Part shown: piece by piece, positions 10,106 to 64,000 of the stretch | Layout of the letters: each line of letters opens with the position of its first letter | Position numbering within the stretch: the stretch's first letter is position 1 | DNA from: Perca fluviatilis | Taxonomy: Eukaryota > Chordata > Actinopteri > Perciformes > Percidae | DNA length: 64,000 nucleotides | Assembly: GCF_010015445.1 (NCBI RefSeq) | Contig: NC_053129.1 | Span: forward strand, 21,491,749 to 21,555,748 | Reading direction: 5' to 3' | The notes under the pieces: model-generated | Told to the model about the DNA's origin: nothing | Databases searched by the model: none | The model's input: the letters and a program-made list of their open reading frames with translations, nothing else | Position numbers and translations under genes: made by a program

Positions 10106-13100
10106 ATGTCTCTTCATAAAAACAGTCCGTTTTTGGTTTTGTTAGTATTAAGTACTTACGCCCTCGCGTCTAGCGTCGGAGGAAACCTTACCGCTTCAGA
10201 TTCAGCGGACAAACTGAAACAAAGCCTGTCTTTGAGCCCTGCTGCTCCTGTTGTTGTTGGGGTTGACTCGACTGTGTTTAAGCCCGGTGTGGACTCCCTC
10301 TTCTCCCTCAATCTGCTGTCTTCCTTCCCAGAAGACCTGGAGATCAGCGACTACTGCAGCGATCTGCTTCACATATTCGGACAGCGGTATGTCGCCTATG
10401 TCAACTGCTTGGTGACTGCTGCCCGACCTGTTAAAGTTTGCCAGAACTGTTTCTCCAGTTATGGCAGCCTCATGAACATCTATACGAACATATCATCAGA
10501 CCAGGTACGTGCCCAAATACAAAGTCATTGTCCGTGTTTTAGTTTAGACTACTAAACTGTCTGCCTGCATAAAGAGGACAGCAGGCCTTGTTTGTCTGAA
10601 GTTGTCTCACGAGTCACGAGTCTTGTGATGTGACTAACTGGTGGTGACAAATTCGAGGAAACGCGAATTCATCTGCTTGACTTGCAATCAATAGCCAGTT
10701 TAGGAACAATTTTTTTTGTCAAAGTGGAATATATGCATGATAAAGCGTGCCTGTGTGTCCTCAGATGGGTCCTGGTAATGTGAGCTGCAGGGACAGCCTT
10801 CTGCGCAGTGATCATCTGATGCTGGTTTATCTGCTGTACAGCAACATGGAAGACATTTGGACGAAATCAGCCTGTGACAGTAAGTCCTCTGCAGGAATTT
10901 TAACATCTGAATTATTGTGATTCTATGTGTGTAATTATGAATCTGTGCCTTTGCACAAATATGGGTATGGATTTGACCACTGAGGTCAAAGTGCAGGGTC
11001 AAGCACAGGCAGTATTCTGTTAGCTTCAGTGTTTTTCTTTAGGGTGCTTTAGTTAGAGCGAATGTGGGGGCATGATTTTCACATGCAAGGTTTATAGTAT
11101 TATTTTCATCATCGATTCATTCATTATTCATTTTAGTCTATATGTTTCTAAAATGGCAATTCCAAAAGCCCAAGGTGATGTCATCAAATAGCATGTTTTG
11201 TATGACCAACAATGCAAAACACAAATATATTCAGTTTACTATCACATAAGACAAATAAATGCAGCAAACCCTTACAAATAAGAAGGTAGAATCTTTTAAA
11301 CATATATTTAATTAAACATTAATGGTGATGACAATGATAGGAGTAAAGAACATAATAAACAAACTATTTAATTTACTATTTGTTTTAGCTGTAGTTGGTT
11401 TCTGCATACACCTTTTTTGCTGACATTGTCATTGTTTGTATTGTTAAACCAAAATAACTGAAACCTGGTTCAAATTTGAATAAAATAGGGGAGTGATTTA
11501 TGTTACGAAGGTCAAACCATCACAAACTACCACTGTACATCTGATTTTCATTTGTCCACTTTTATTAAATAAATAGACCTTACTGATGGTTGTTTTTACT
11601 TCCTGTTGTGCAGACTGCATCAAGGGATTCCAGAGTCTGACCAATGACACGCTGTACTTCATAAGCACTCTCAACCAAACTCTCACCTGCTTTGAGAAGT
11701 ATCAACAGGTACGCCATAAATCCGGTGATGATGTCTGTCTGTCTTTGATGACTTGATGTTCAGAAGTTAACAAGGATGTCTCTTCCTTACAGGGGAACCA
11801 TACAGAGCTGTGCAAAGACTGTAAGAATGCATACAGAGACCTGAATGAGCTGTACAGCAGAATGGAGACAAATCTGACTATGTGTATTGACATAGAGGAT
11901 TCGGTATGTAGGTCAGGGAATCCAATAACTCTTTAAGATGGGTAGAGAGTAAGCTGCGCCCCCTAGAGGAATCTGTAGACACTATAGGGCAATCATAAGG
12001 GTCTACACCAATTTTTAGCTAGTGACAAGATAATGTGTTTTGGAAATGTTTGTGTCATGCCCAAACTGTGTCAAAACATTGCTATTTAACAAGTTGATGT
12101 TTTAGCCTCGATTAGTTAATTAGATGTTCTTTTCCATGGTTTAGTTTGGTCTTACAATATATCAATGGTTGCTGATTTCATATAAGAGGGTAGAGTAACA
12201 TTGTGTGACAAAAATGGAAAATTGGGCATGGATCTTTGATTCCGGAATGTGATCAGAAACTGAAAAAGAATGAAATGTGTTTGTGGTTGCAGGACCATGC
12301 TCCTGAATCCTCTCCCAGACTTGTCAATAAGAAATGCGAGATGTAGAATCCCTGAATACAGTACACATTTGAGGACAGAAACCTAACATGGTTGAATTAA
12401 TAATGTCCTATAATTGTGCTGAGCTGAAGTTTATGTTGCGTTTGGCACTTTGCCTCGTTTCAGATGAATATGACTCGCAGACTGTGGAGTAAGAACTTCA
12501 ATTGTTCCTTCCCCCGTGAGGAGACGGTGCCTGTCATTGCTGTGTCCAGCTTCATGCTCTTTCTGCCCATCATCTTCTACTTGAGCAGCTTCCTTCACTC
12601 CGAACAAAAGAAACGCAAGCTCATACACCGTGAGTAACCAGCTTAATTCACCCATTGTCACACAGGGAGATTTTTTTTGACGGGGTTTGGGGTCTTTTGA
12701 AGAGGGAGGAGGGGTTGACTGACTGTGATATTGGGGTTTGGCTGGGATGGGGGAAGTGTGTGTGTCGGGGGGGGGTTGTTCTAAAGCATGGTGGGGTTGC
12801 CTCCTGCAAACCTCTGGATCGTAGACAAGTAGGATTTATTTTAGTGTGTGTTGGTGGAAGACGGTTGCCTTGAAGGATCAGAGGGCGTTTGTCAAGACTG
12901 AGAAGGATGAGAACTTTTTTATTATACATCAAATGGCCTGTGATGGTCAAGGACACATTTGGTCTCATACAAGAACCACTTGTATGAACAGATGTGTTCT
13001 TAAGTAGCACATACAAGTGATTTAGAAGAACTTCTCACATTCTTGTAATTACAATTTTCTCCTGTTGTACGAGTCATGTGCAGATAATCTGCCTTTCTCT

Positions 13101-14089
13101 TGCAGCGGGAAATACACTTATTTGGCTTGAGCATTATTATTTCCTAATATTAATTTCAGCTGTTTCTTTCGTTTCTGTTTTTTACCATTCAAACACAGGT
13201 TTTAATTCAGAGTTAGTCCAGGGGTAAGGTAGCTTAAATTGTAGGCTTTTTTTGTGTGAAACTGTCTTACTTGCATTAGACTAATCTAAGAGCAAATTAA
13301 GACTGTACAGACCAGCCAACATATCTTTGTGTTGCCTGCTCTAGGGGAACATTCTCCTTTGCATCTGACAGTATAACATTACCTACTGTATAGGCTCATA
13401 TTTTCTTATCTAGTATCTCCATGACTGTCACATCCCATCCACTGCCTCCCATTTTTATCATCTCACTTCACGTCAGACCATACCTCTTTATTATGTCACA
13501 GTACGGCCCTGCTTTGAATACACGTCATTGGATATTGTACTGTTGATATTTTCTTGTTTTCGGGTCCCCTAATACGACTACTGAAGCATCTAAATATGTT
13601 ATGTTTTCGTCTTATAATTTTCAACAGCAGGACTTGAAGCCCTGATGTTTGAAATTCTTCTTTTTACTCTTTGGCAACATTTTTGTAAATGAAATTTGTT
13701 GGAAAATAGAGCTAAACAGGTGGTTTCATATTGCAATTTATAGGCGATGTTTATGTTAATAGATGTAGAATAGAATGTTCTTGCATGAGGCCCATTGATT
13801 TGTCTGCGGTCCTTCAGAGATCATATCAACTTCATTATTTCCATCAAGAGTGTGCATCTATAACAGCCATCTTGGTTTGTCTCTGAGATTTATTAATGCA
13901 CTTTTTATTTAACAAACATCTTGTACTTTAATTACTAGAATAACTCAAACTAAGACAGCAAAAGTAATTTAACTACTCAAATGGTACTTTTGGTCATTTC
14001 TTGTTGGGTAATGTAAATTCTGTGTCTTTACAGCCAAACGGGCAAAGTCATACACCACTCTGATGAACATTCAGGACAAACTGAGCTGA
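10106..14089 (+). CDS. ostm1: osteopetrosis-associated transmembrane protein 1
   Basis: Beta subunit of the lysosomal chloride/proton exchanger ClC-7; needed for stability of that complex in lysosomes and in the osteoclast ruffled border. Coding exons: 10106-10504, 10765-10879, 11614-11708, 11793-11903, 12464-12629, 14034-14089; all have GT-AG borders and compatible phases, giving 942 bp (313 residues; mammalian proteins are about 334). A signal peptide (hydrophobic [13 protein letters not shown]) starts the protein. The luminal part is rich in Cys ([25 protein letters not shown]) and N-glycosylation sites (NLTAS, NISSD, NVSC, NQTLT, NHTEL). One membrane helix follows in exon 5 ([20 protein letters not shown]), then a short basic cytosolic tail ending NIQDKLS. 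The ATG is the first in-frame one before the signal peptide. Type I topology is as in the family. Confidence 0.96.
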
Positions 14090-14762
14090 AGAGGAGACAG
14101 GTGAAGACTGAAATCAAGGACAGCACTCTTTTAGTGGAAGTCACAACCTGGGAGAAGATTTGACTCCTCATCGTGTTGTGTCTGAGGTTCAAATGTAAAG
14201 GACTCAACAACAGCATTCTATGTTTTGTTTTTCAGGAGGCTGCGATACCGATCAGTATTCAGAGGACTTCAATGATCTAGATAAACGAAAGTGAAATGAT
14301 TTGGGCACATTAAACATTTGCTTTCATATCCTTCAAATATTCTTCTCTTTTAGAAAACAAACAAATTGTACACAATGTGTTTGAATCTGCCTCTTAGTGC
14401 AATAATTTAAGTGACATTTTGGATATTTATTAAGCGGGCTATGTTTGAATCAAAGTATATCTGACTTTATAAACTACTAATCAGATGGTTGTTAATTGTT
14501 GCTGCACAGATCCTGGCCTCTCCTTCCTTTCAACTCGTTAACAAACTTCATGTTGTACAGCTCATCCTGCAGCCTGCGACACACATCTGTCACAGCTAAC
14601 GTGTGTATGTGCCCTATTTATGGCTTGAGAAATGGGTTTTCTGTCTCTAATGTATGTCCAGAAGAGAACTGCAAAAAAGGAAGCACTTGATGTCCATTAG
14701 TGGTGACGTGTATCTGCTGTAAGAAGAGGGGGTGCACATCAGTAGGGGGCAGGAGGAGAGTA

Positions 14763-14768
14763 AATAAA
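14763..14768 (+). terminator. candidate ostm1 poly(A) signal
   Basis: AATAAA about 670 bp after the ostm1 stop codon. A second AATAAA at 15030-15035 is an alternative. Which is used cannot be told from sequence. Confidence 0.45.
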
Positions 14769-15170
14769 GACATAACACACATAATGTAAGAGCACTCTAG
14801 AGTACCACACTGTGATGTTACCTGTTTTCCAGTTAGTGTTTATGTGGTTGCATAAAGCTTTTAATGTGCTTTGTTGTTGTTTCCCACTGATATTTAACCT
14901 AATTTGTTAAGGGGTTTCTGGCTACTCATGACAGTGAAGTCCTTTATGAGTTACGAGGGTTGAATTGATGAATTAGAAATTAATTTGCTGTGAAGTAATG
15001 TAAACCTTAATTTTGAATGCATAATCTCAAATAAATACTTTTATGTCAGGAACAACCTGCAGCACTTATACCTCAACCAATTTTGTGCTGATGATAATTT
15101 TATCAAAGTGGTGGAAAGTAACTAAGTATATTTACTTAAGGACTGTACTTAGGTACAATATTACTTAAAT

Positions 15171-15408
15171 GGATTGTATTTATATAGTACTTTTCTAGTC
15201 TTAACGACTACTCAAAGGACTTTTACATTGTACAGGACCATTCACCATTACCACACATTCATAAACTGGTGGTGCAGCATTGAGGGGAACTCGGGGTTCA
15301 GTGTCTTGCCCAAGGACACTTCGACATGGGACTGCAGGGCCAGGGATTGAACCACAGAAACTTCCCATTGGTAGACGACCACTCTACCAACTGATCCACA
15401 GCCACCCT
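15171..15408 (-). mobile_element. tRNA-derived SINE
   Basis: Read on the minus strand it begins GGGTGGCTGTGGATCAGTTGG, which has an A-box-like tRNA head, then a B box GGTTCAATCCC (plus-strand 15343-15353). A family body with GTGTCCTTGGGCAAGACACT follows, ending near a 3' tail with ATATAAATACAATCC. RNA polymerase III promoter boxes in tRNA spacing support a SINE. It sits next to fish dispersed-repeat sequence (about 15107-15165 and 15420-15560) of the ACTTAAGTA type. Confidence 0.8.
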
Positions 15409-16527
15409 TTAAGTAGGCTATTTACATTTTTATGTTACATTATACGTCTTCCTCTTACTACATTTCAGATGGAAATATTGTACTTTCACTCCATTACTAT
15501 TATTTGATAACTAGTTACATTTCAGAATAACATTTGCATCCAAAATCTATGATGATCTCTTAAAGTATGATGGCTATATCGAAATTCAGTTAAAATTAGT
15601 CCCACATCAACCAGCTACAACTCTAAAATGTTGCTTACATGTTAATGTATCTGCAATAATAATGTAATATTTTATCTAAAATAATACTGCCAAGGTGCCA
15701 ATCTGCACAATTTGTATTTCTACTTTTAATTAGGGCCTACCTTACCTCTCAACTTTGAATCTGCATTCAACTTTTACTTTTATTTTATATTGTCGTGTTG
15801 TATAGCCTACTTAAATGGTCTAACTACTCCGTAACAGTGACTGCAGTTGCATTATGTCTAATGAGCCCATATTGTATTGTGGTTAAAGCTTGTTTCTTCA
15901 CACAGTAATGGCCCTTGTTCTCAGGTTACATGGCCTTGTGTTTCTTGCAACAAGGCGTTTCCTCCGTCATTAGCAGCTAATCTAGATGCGGGATAAAGAT
16001 ACTTGGCCGAATAATCGCAGCAACACATCCGTTAAACTCCTTTGGCTTTTTGGTCTTGTGGAGCGCAGCCACTGCTGGCCATCAGCGGGTCTAAGAGCAT
16101 TACAGATATGCCGAGTCATATGATCCGGTTGCGGCCAGCAGAGCGGCTAAAAACACAGGCTTTTGCCATTTGCACTCCCGCACAGTGAAGTGTGCGGCGC
16201 GGCCCGGAGCTCAAGAATGACAGCAGTGATTCCCCTTAAGCCTCGTTGCTTTTCTGAGGCACACCGGGTCCTTAAGCGAGGCTAAAAGTCATGAAAAACT
16301 CCCAGCAAAATTGACCGGAAGCCATACGTGAATCAGAAAACCGATGGAAAAGCGATAGTCCCCCGTGAGTCAGTGATTTACAGTCAGTATACGGAGTATC
16401 GCAATATAAAAAATACTCAAATACAAGCAGCTAAAATGTCCTGCATTCAGACTGCCCAAGTATTGGCAAAAGTAGAAGTAGCCTACTCATTATAGAGAAT
16501 TAAAGGTTTAATAATGTAGATGTAGGC

Positions 16528-16640
<113 letters not shown>

Positions 16641-18541
16641 TTTTGTTTGCTCATTACTTCATTTGGATGTTTGCATGTTGGTTTGGATGGCAATCATTGA
16701 TCAATTGTATGTCTGACTGACCTGGAACCTTTATTGTCACTGCATATAAGCTAAAAGATTTTTTCATTTTAACTTTTACGCGCTTAAGTAGCCACAAAAC
16801 TGCATTTATTGCTTTATATAGGCTACATTGTATGTGTTTTCTTGCCAACAGTACATATACTCTGGGCAGTACATACTGTCTACTGTGGACAGTACAAATA
16901 CTGTGGGTAAGAAAACACACAATCAGCACAATCGTGTAATGATAAAGACAGCTGATTTATATTCTCACTGAACTGACTGCAGTGAAGCAGAAAACACAAT
17001 CCACCAGTAATCATGGCCTAATGCCACGCATAATTATTGTACACCTAATCCACTCACAACGAGCTTTGATAGGAAAAAATGACTGAGAATAATATTACTG
17101 TAATTGTTACTGTTTATGTGGAAGACATTAATATCATTTTGTAAACTGACTCATATCCTGATCTCCACTGCTTGCTTTAGTTCTCTGCTGGATTAATGTG
17201 GGGAAAGAATGTGCTGAGGTTTGTATTAGAAGTTTTGTAGAAAACTACATAATGACCACTAGAACGTTTATACACTCTTGCAAAATAAATGATTATGGCA
17301 GTTATTGCATATTAATTTACTTTCAAAATCATTAAAATTAGTCTTTAAATTAGATGTTGTAGCATAGTAGTGCCCTGCATAGCTTAATTTCTATACAATA
17401 CTCATAATGCAATAATCCAGAACCTTTAGTACATCAGCAGTGCTCAGGGACGTAACTAACCAAACTGTAATTTTGTCATAAATGCAGGCTGTATATTTTG
17501 TCTAAAAGACACGTGCTATAAAAACCCTATAAAAAGTTTTATTTCAAAACTAGATTCCAATAGTTTCAATAAATGTAACTTTTTATTGATTAATTTCTAG
17601 AAAGAGAGTTAGCAAGTATATAAATCTCCTCAGATAGAGCAGATGTCAAAAATCACTGTTTCCAAATAATTATGTGACCCACTTTTTTTTTTTTACCAAA
17701 ATAAAAGACAGTAAAATGTACATTTTGTAAAATCTTGACCTTAAAATTGTGCAACCTGTCATTCCTTTATTTTGGGCTCTCAGTTTCTGTAATGTGTGAA
17801 CTCCTTAGGTGACTTCTTTAAAGCTGAGGAGGGAATAAGGCAGGAATGTTGGAGCATGATGGCTGCAGTTGAACAAAACTAAAGAGTGAAAGAGACTGAG
17901 ATCATTTTATTTACTTTTTTAGGCAACATATGAATAGATCCCCTCCCCCACGGTAATAGCCTCTTCGTCTCTCTGCATATCCGCATCTGTCAGTGTCCCT
18001 CACTCTCTCTTCATATTTAAAGGTAACAAGTGTGCAGCTGAACATTTCAATGGCAACACTGCTATGTATAAAAACTATGCCTGTTTGCAATAGCAAAATG
18101 GCAAAATCATACTTCTCTTTGCACCAGTCACCTTGATACAAGGCCAATTCATTTAATATTTGATAGAGACGTAGGGGGATGCTCTTCATGTTGTTTCTGA
18201 GTCTGGCCTTCCTTTTTCATTTATTAAATGTAATTCTTGTTAAATGACTGTTTTGTTCTTTGGCAAGGTCTTCAAGAATTCTCTACTGTCCTCTGCAAAC
18301 ATCCTCCACTCCTCTGTATTTTGTACAGAAGCGAATGTCTCCTTTTTTATTGCAATATTAAGAAACTGTTAGTCAGGACTTAAGTTGTTATGTAACCCCT
18401 CCCCACCACCAACACTCTAAGCTGTCAGTTAGTTAACTGGCTGAAGGTTAGGCTTAGATTATGCACCTCTCAACCCCTGAGCAATGAATATGATGCTTTG
18501 TTGAAGGAGTAAACATATGCCCCTGAGGGTAGGAATTAGCA

Positions 18542-18671
<130 letters not shown>

Positions 18672-19280
18672 CCTTCCTCACAGAGCATATGAAGAGTGAA
18701 TGGGGCTTATTATACACCTGCGAGTGGGGTCAAAGTCTGTCAATCCCTAGCTTATGGTATTATAATAGATTATAGAATCACTCTCTAATGGCAGTCATTC
18801 AGTTTGTAATCTCTGCAGCTTGATGCGAAAGCACTCAGCGTTCAAGCTAAGGGTCTGTTGAAAATAAGGCCTTCTCCTCATTTATCCCTTGCTTCCCCCC
18901 TTTCACAAAGGTCTTATGACAAGTCAGCTGTTGGTGACATCACAAATGCTGGATCATATGTCAGAAACCTTTGCTGGCTGACTTACATCCCTTGTGGCTC
19001 AGCAGCAACTGGGGCCACTTGAGGCCAAAAGAGTGGCGAGGTGCCCCGGGGGGTGAGGGCGAGCATGAGAGCTGACAACAGGCAGGAAGGGTAGGGGGGC
19101 AGTCCTTAGGGCAGGAACATCTGACCCATGTGTGGGTTTGTTTGTGTGGACAACTAGAGAGTGCCCATCTTGCCATCAGCTTGAGAAGACATTTAGTATT
19201 TGTGTGCAATGTTTCCATGAATTAGAAAGTCTGGATATTGTGCATGTGAGTGACTGGACTTTTGTTTTTCAACAGCACAC

Positions 19281-19282
<2 letters not shown>

Positions 19283-19363
<81 letters not shown>
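19283..19363. repeat. (GA)n microsatellite
   Basis: About forty GA units; a homopurine run that can form triplex DNA. A short (ATA)n tract lies at 20095-20124. Confidence 0.97.
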
Positions 19364-19368
<5 letters not shown>

Positions 19369-20093
19369 CCCACATGGCTGCTAAATGTTTGAAACATGCA
19401 TCTTGTCAAAAATGGAACTTTTTAAGGATATTAGTTTGTGGAACCTGAGTAGAATTTTGATCACAAGAGAGTAGTGCCACCTACGGTCAGTTTCTGAATA
19501 TAACATTAAAGGTACAGCTCTGTAAACGTGTCATGCTTCTTTTGTAAACATTAAAGCCCTTACGTTTAGTGTTTAATTATACTTTTCCCACACTGCAAAC
19601 CATGCAATCAATTTTGGGCCATTTTTATCACATGCAAATTATTACTAGTTTTTTTTTACTTTACTTTTTTTTTCTGTATTTGAGATACGTTAGGAGTTTT
19701 GCAGAAAGTTCTCCTTGAAATATATTTTTTTATGTTTTTAAAGATACAGATATTTTGGTCTTGAGCTGTTATGTTGATTTAAAAACTTGCATTAGGTCTT
19801 TAAAAGTAACCTGGCAGACCTCATAGCTGCCAATTGCTGTTAACTAGGATTCAACCTATTATATAGTGCAGTTACTTCCTTTTCCATTCGATACGAACAT
19901 AACAACTGTATTTATAGTTCAGGTTGTTTTAAAACATGTACCTCTTCTGTAAAAAATATTATGTGTAATGTGCTTTTTAATTTTAACATACTTAATGGCT
20001 ATCACCTTAATAAAACGTGTCAAAAACTGAATCCAAATCTTTCAGGAAAACTGTATTTTTTGGAGGAAACCGTATTGGTGCTCTGCTTTGAGG

Positions 20094-20125
<32 letters not shown>

Positions 20126-20806
20126 ATTTTATTTAAAGCGGCAAGGTCACTTCACAAACAAAAAGGTTGTTAAAATTATAGTCATCTCATAAAAATAAAA
20201 ATAAAAGTCAGTCAGTCCATAAGCCATATAGAACTTCTAACAACCACTCAGAAGTTTGGAAACAGGATGCTACCACTAGATGGAAGCAACAAGCCATATG
20301 ACAAACCAATAATCCCAGAATATCAGTGTTTTCATCGCTCTGCATTGGTACTATTGCACTGTTACCGTTTTTTTTCTATATAGGCTACCACTGTATATTT
20401 GTAACAGCCCACATATTCAAGGTTGAACCTGTGTCAATGTAATGCATAGTCCTTGTTGTGCTGCTGTTGGACCGCCAAGCTATGTCTCATGTGCTTTTTG
20501 TTGCTACAGAATTATTATTTATTTCAAACTTTTAGAATTATATTAGGCTACTTTTGGCATAAAAAAAGCCCCCCCAAAAATGTATGACCATAGAAGACAT
20601 TTGTAGACAAAAAAACTACTACTTACTGTATTAAAACGTGCAAGGGTCAGAGCCAGAGAGCATTGACAGTGAAACATAAAGAAGATAACATCTAAATATA
20701 TGTTGGTCGTTTTTGTTGTTATATAAAATAATTTTTTTGTACATGATTCTGAAGTTTCGAGCTTACGAGCGGCACTAAAAGCAGCACTCGTCACTCTGGT
20801 GGCTCT

Positions 20807-20820
20807 GTCGCCATAGCAAC
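20807..20820 (+). promoter_or_regulatory. RFX X-box of drc1
   Basis: GTCGCCATAGCAAC fits the RFX consensus GTNRCC-(N)-RGYAAC at every position and lies 111 bp before the drc1 ATG, the usual place for X-boxes of ciliary genes. It is followed at once by GTTTACC, a forkhead-type core (GTAAAC on the complement) of the kind bound by FOXJ1. Together these would explain expression in motile ciliated cells. Binding is inferred. Confidence 0.8.
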
Positions 20821-20930
20821 GTTTACCAAACAGACCGCTGCGACACCATTGCGACACAGACCTGCTACTTTTTTATCACTACACTATCTAACAGTTTTTG
20901 TCATTAAGTTTTACACAACATACTCATAAT

Positions 20931-33463
<12,533 letters not shown>

Positions 33464-33531
33464 TCCAAACTCAACTTGGAATCAGCAGAACTGGGGCAGT
33501 GTGTGGAATCATCTTAATGTACATTCACTAA

Positions 33532-33537
33532 AATAAA
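33532..33537 (+). terminator. drc1 poly(A) signal
   Basis: AATAAA 69 bp after the drc1 stop codon, in AT-rich sequence. The short 3' UTR ends before the distal otof terminal exon on the other strand. Confidence 0.75.
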
Positions 33538-33691
33538 GCCTCTATTAAATCATGTTTTGGTTTACAGTTTTTACTTTTACAGTCTCAGAATAAAGACATA
33601 CAGTAGGTAGAACAATCAACTGTAACATTTGTAACACACTACCGTTCATGTGGGATACCAAGTGTCTACAAAATAGTACAATACAGTGGTT

Positions 33692-63995
<30,304 letters not shown>

Positions 63996-64000
63996 TTATT

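Overview
The window is nuclear DNA from a ray-finned (teleost) fish. It has split genes with vertebrate-type introns, long CA/GT and tetranucleotide microsatellites, many fish-type transposons (Tc1, Harbinger, TTAA-flanked MITEs, a tRNA-derived SINE), and three vertebrate genes whose exons can be joined by eye into continuous frames. The species cannot be named from sequence alone.

Layout. 1-9.9 kb: no gene seen; a 1.6 kb Tc1 element with a broken transposase, a hAT-like MITE, a nested pair of repeats at 5.5-6.8 kb, and AT-rich blocks that look like candidate conserved regulatory sequence. 10.1-14.1 kb (+): ostm1, six exons, 313 codons plus stop, with a TCTCGCGAGA box and an M-box-like site upstream. 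14.1-20.8 kb: 3' UTR, a SINE and microsatellites. 20.9-33.5 kb (+): drc1, sixteen exons, 709 codons plus stop, with a good RFX X-box upstream. Its intron 7 holds a MITE carrying a 4.2 kb palindromic insertion. 33.7-63.9 kb (-): otof (otoferlin), from the C2C domain to the C terminus; the first third of the gene (C2A, C2B) lies beyond the right edge.

The three genes act separately: ostm1 in the lysosome (partner of ClC-7), drc1 in motile cilia (nexin-dynein regulatory complex), otof at hair-cell ribbon synapses (calcium-dependent vesicle fusion and replenishment). drc1 and otof are convergent, with only 228 bp between the drc1 stop codon and that of the most distal otof terminal exon. drc1-otof adjacency is also known in mammals.

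The most interesting content is in the 3' half of otof. There are two equal-length (99 bp) tandem versions of the exon that opens C2F, an in-frame 72 bp cassette before the fifth C2 domain, and three candidate alternative terminal exons. One of these is an unexpected, divergent third tail anchor lying beyond a 3 kb minisatellite. Another carries a 4 bp deletion that removes the membrane anchor. A GC-AG intron is also supported by frame. Exon boundaries were set by hand from splice consensus and frame continuity; none was checked against transcripts.
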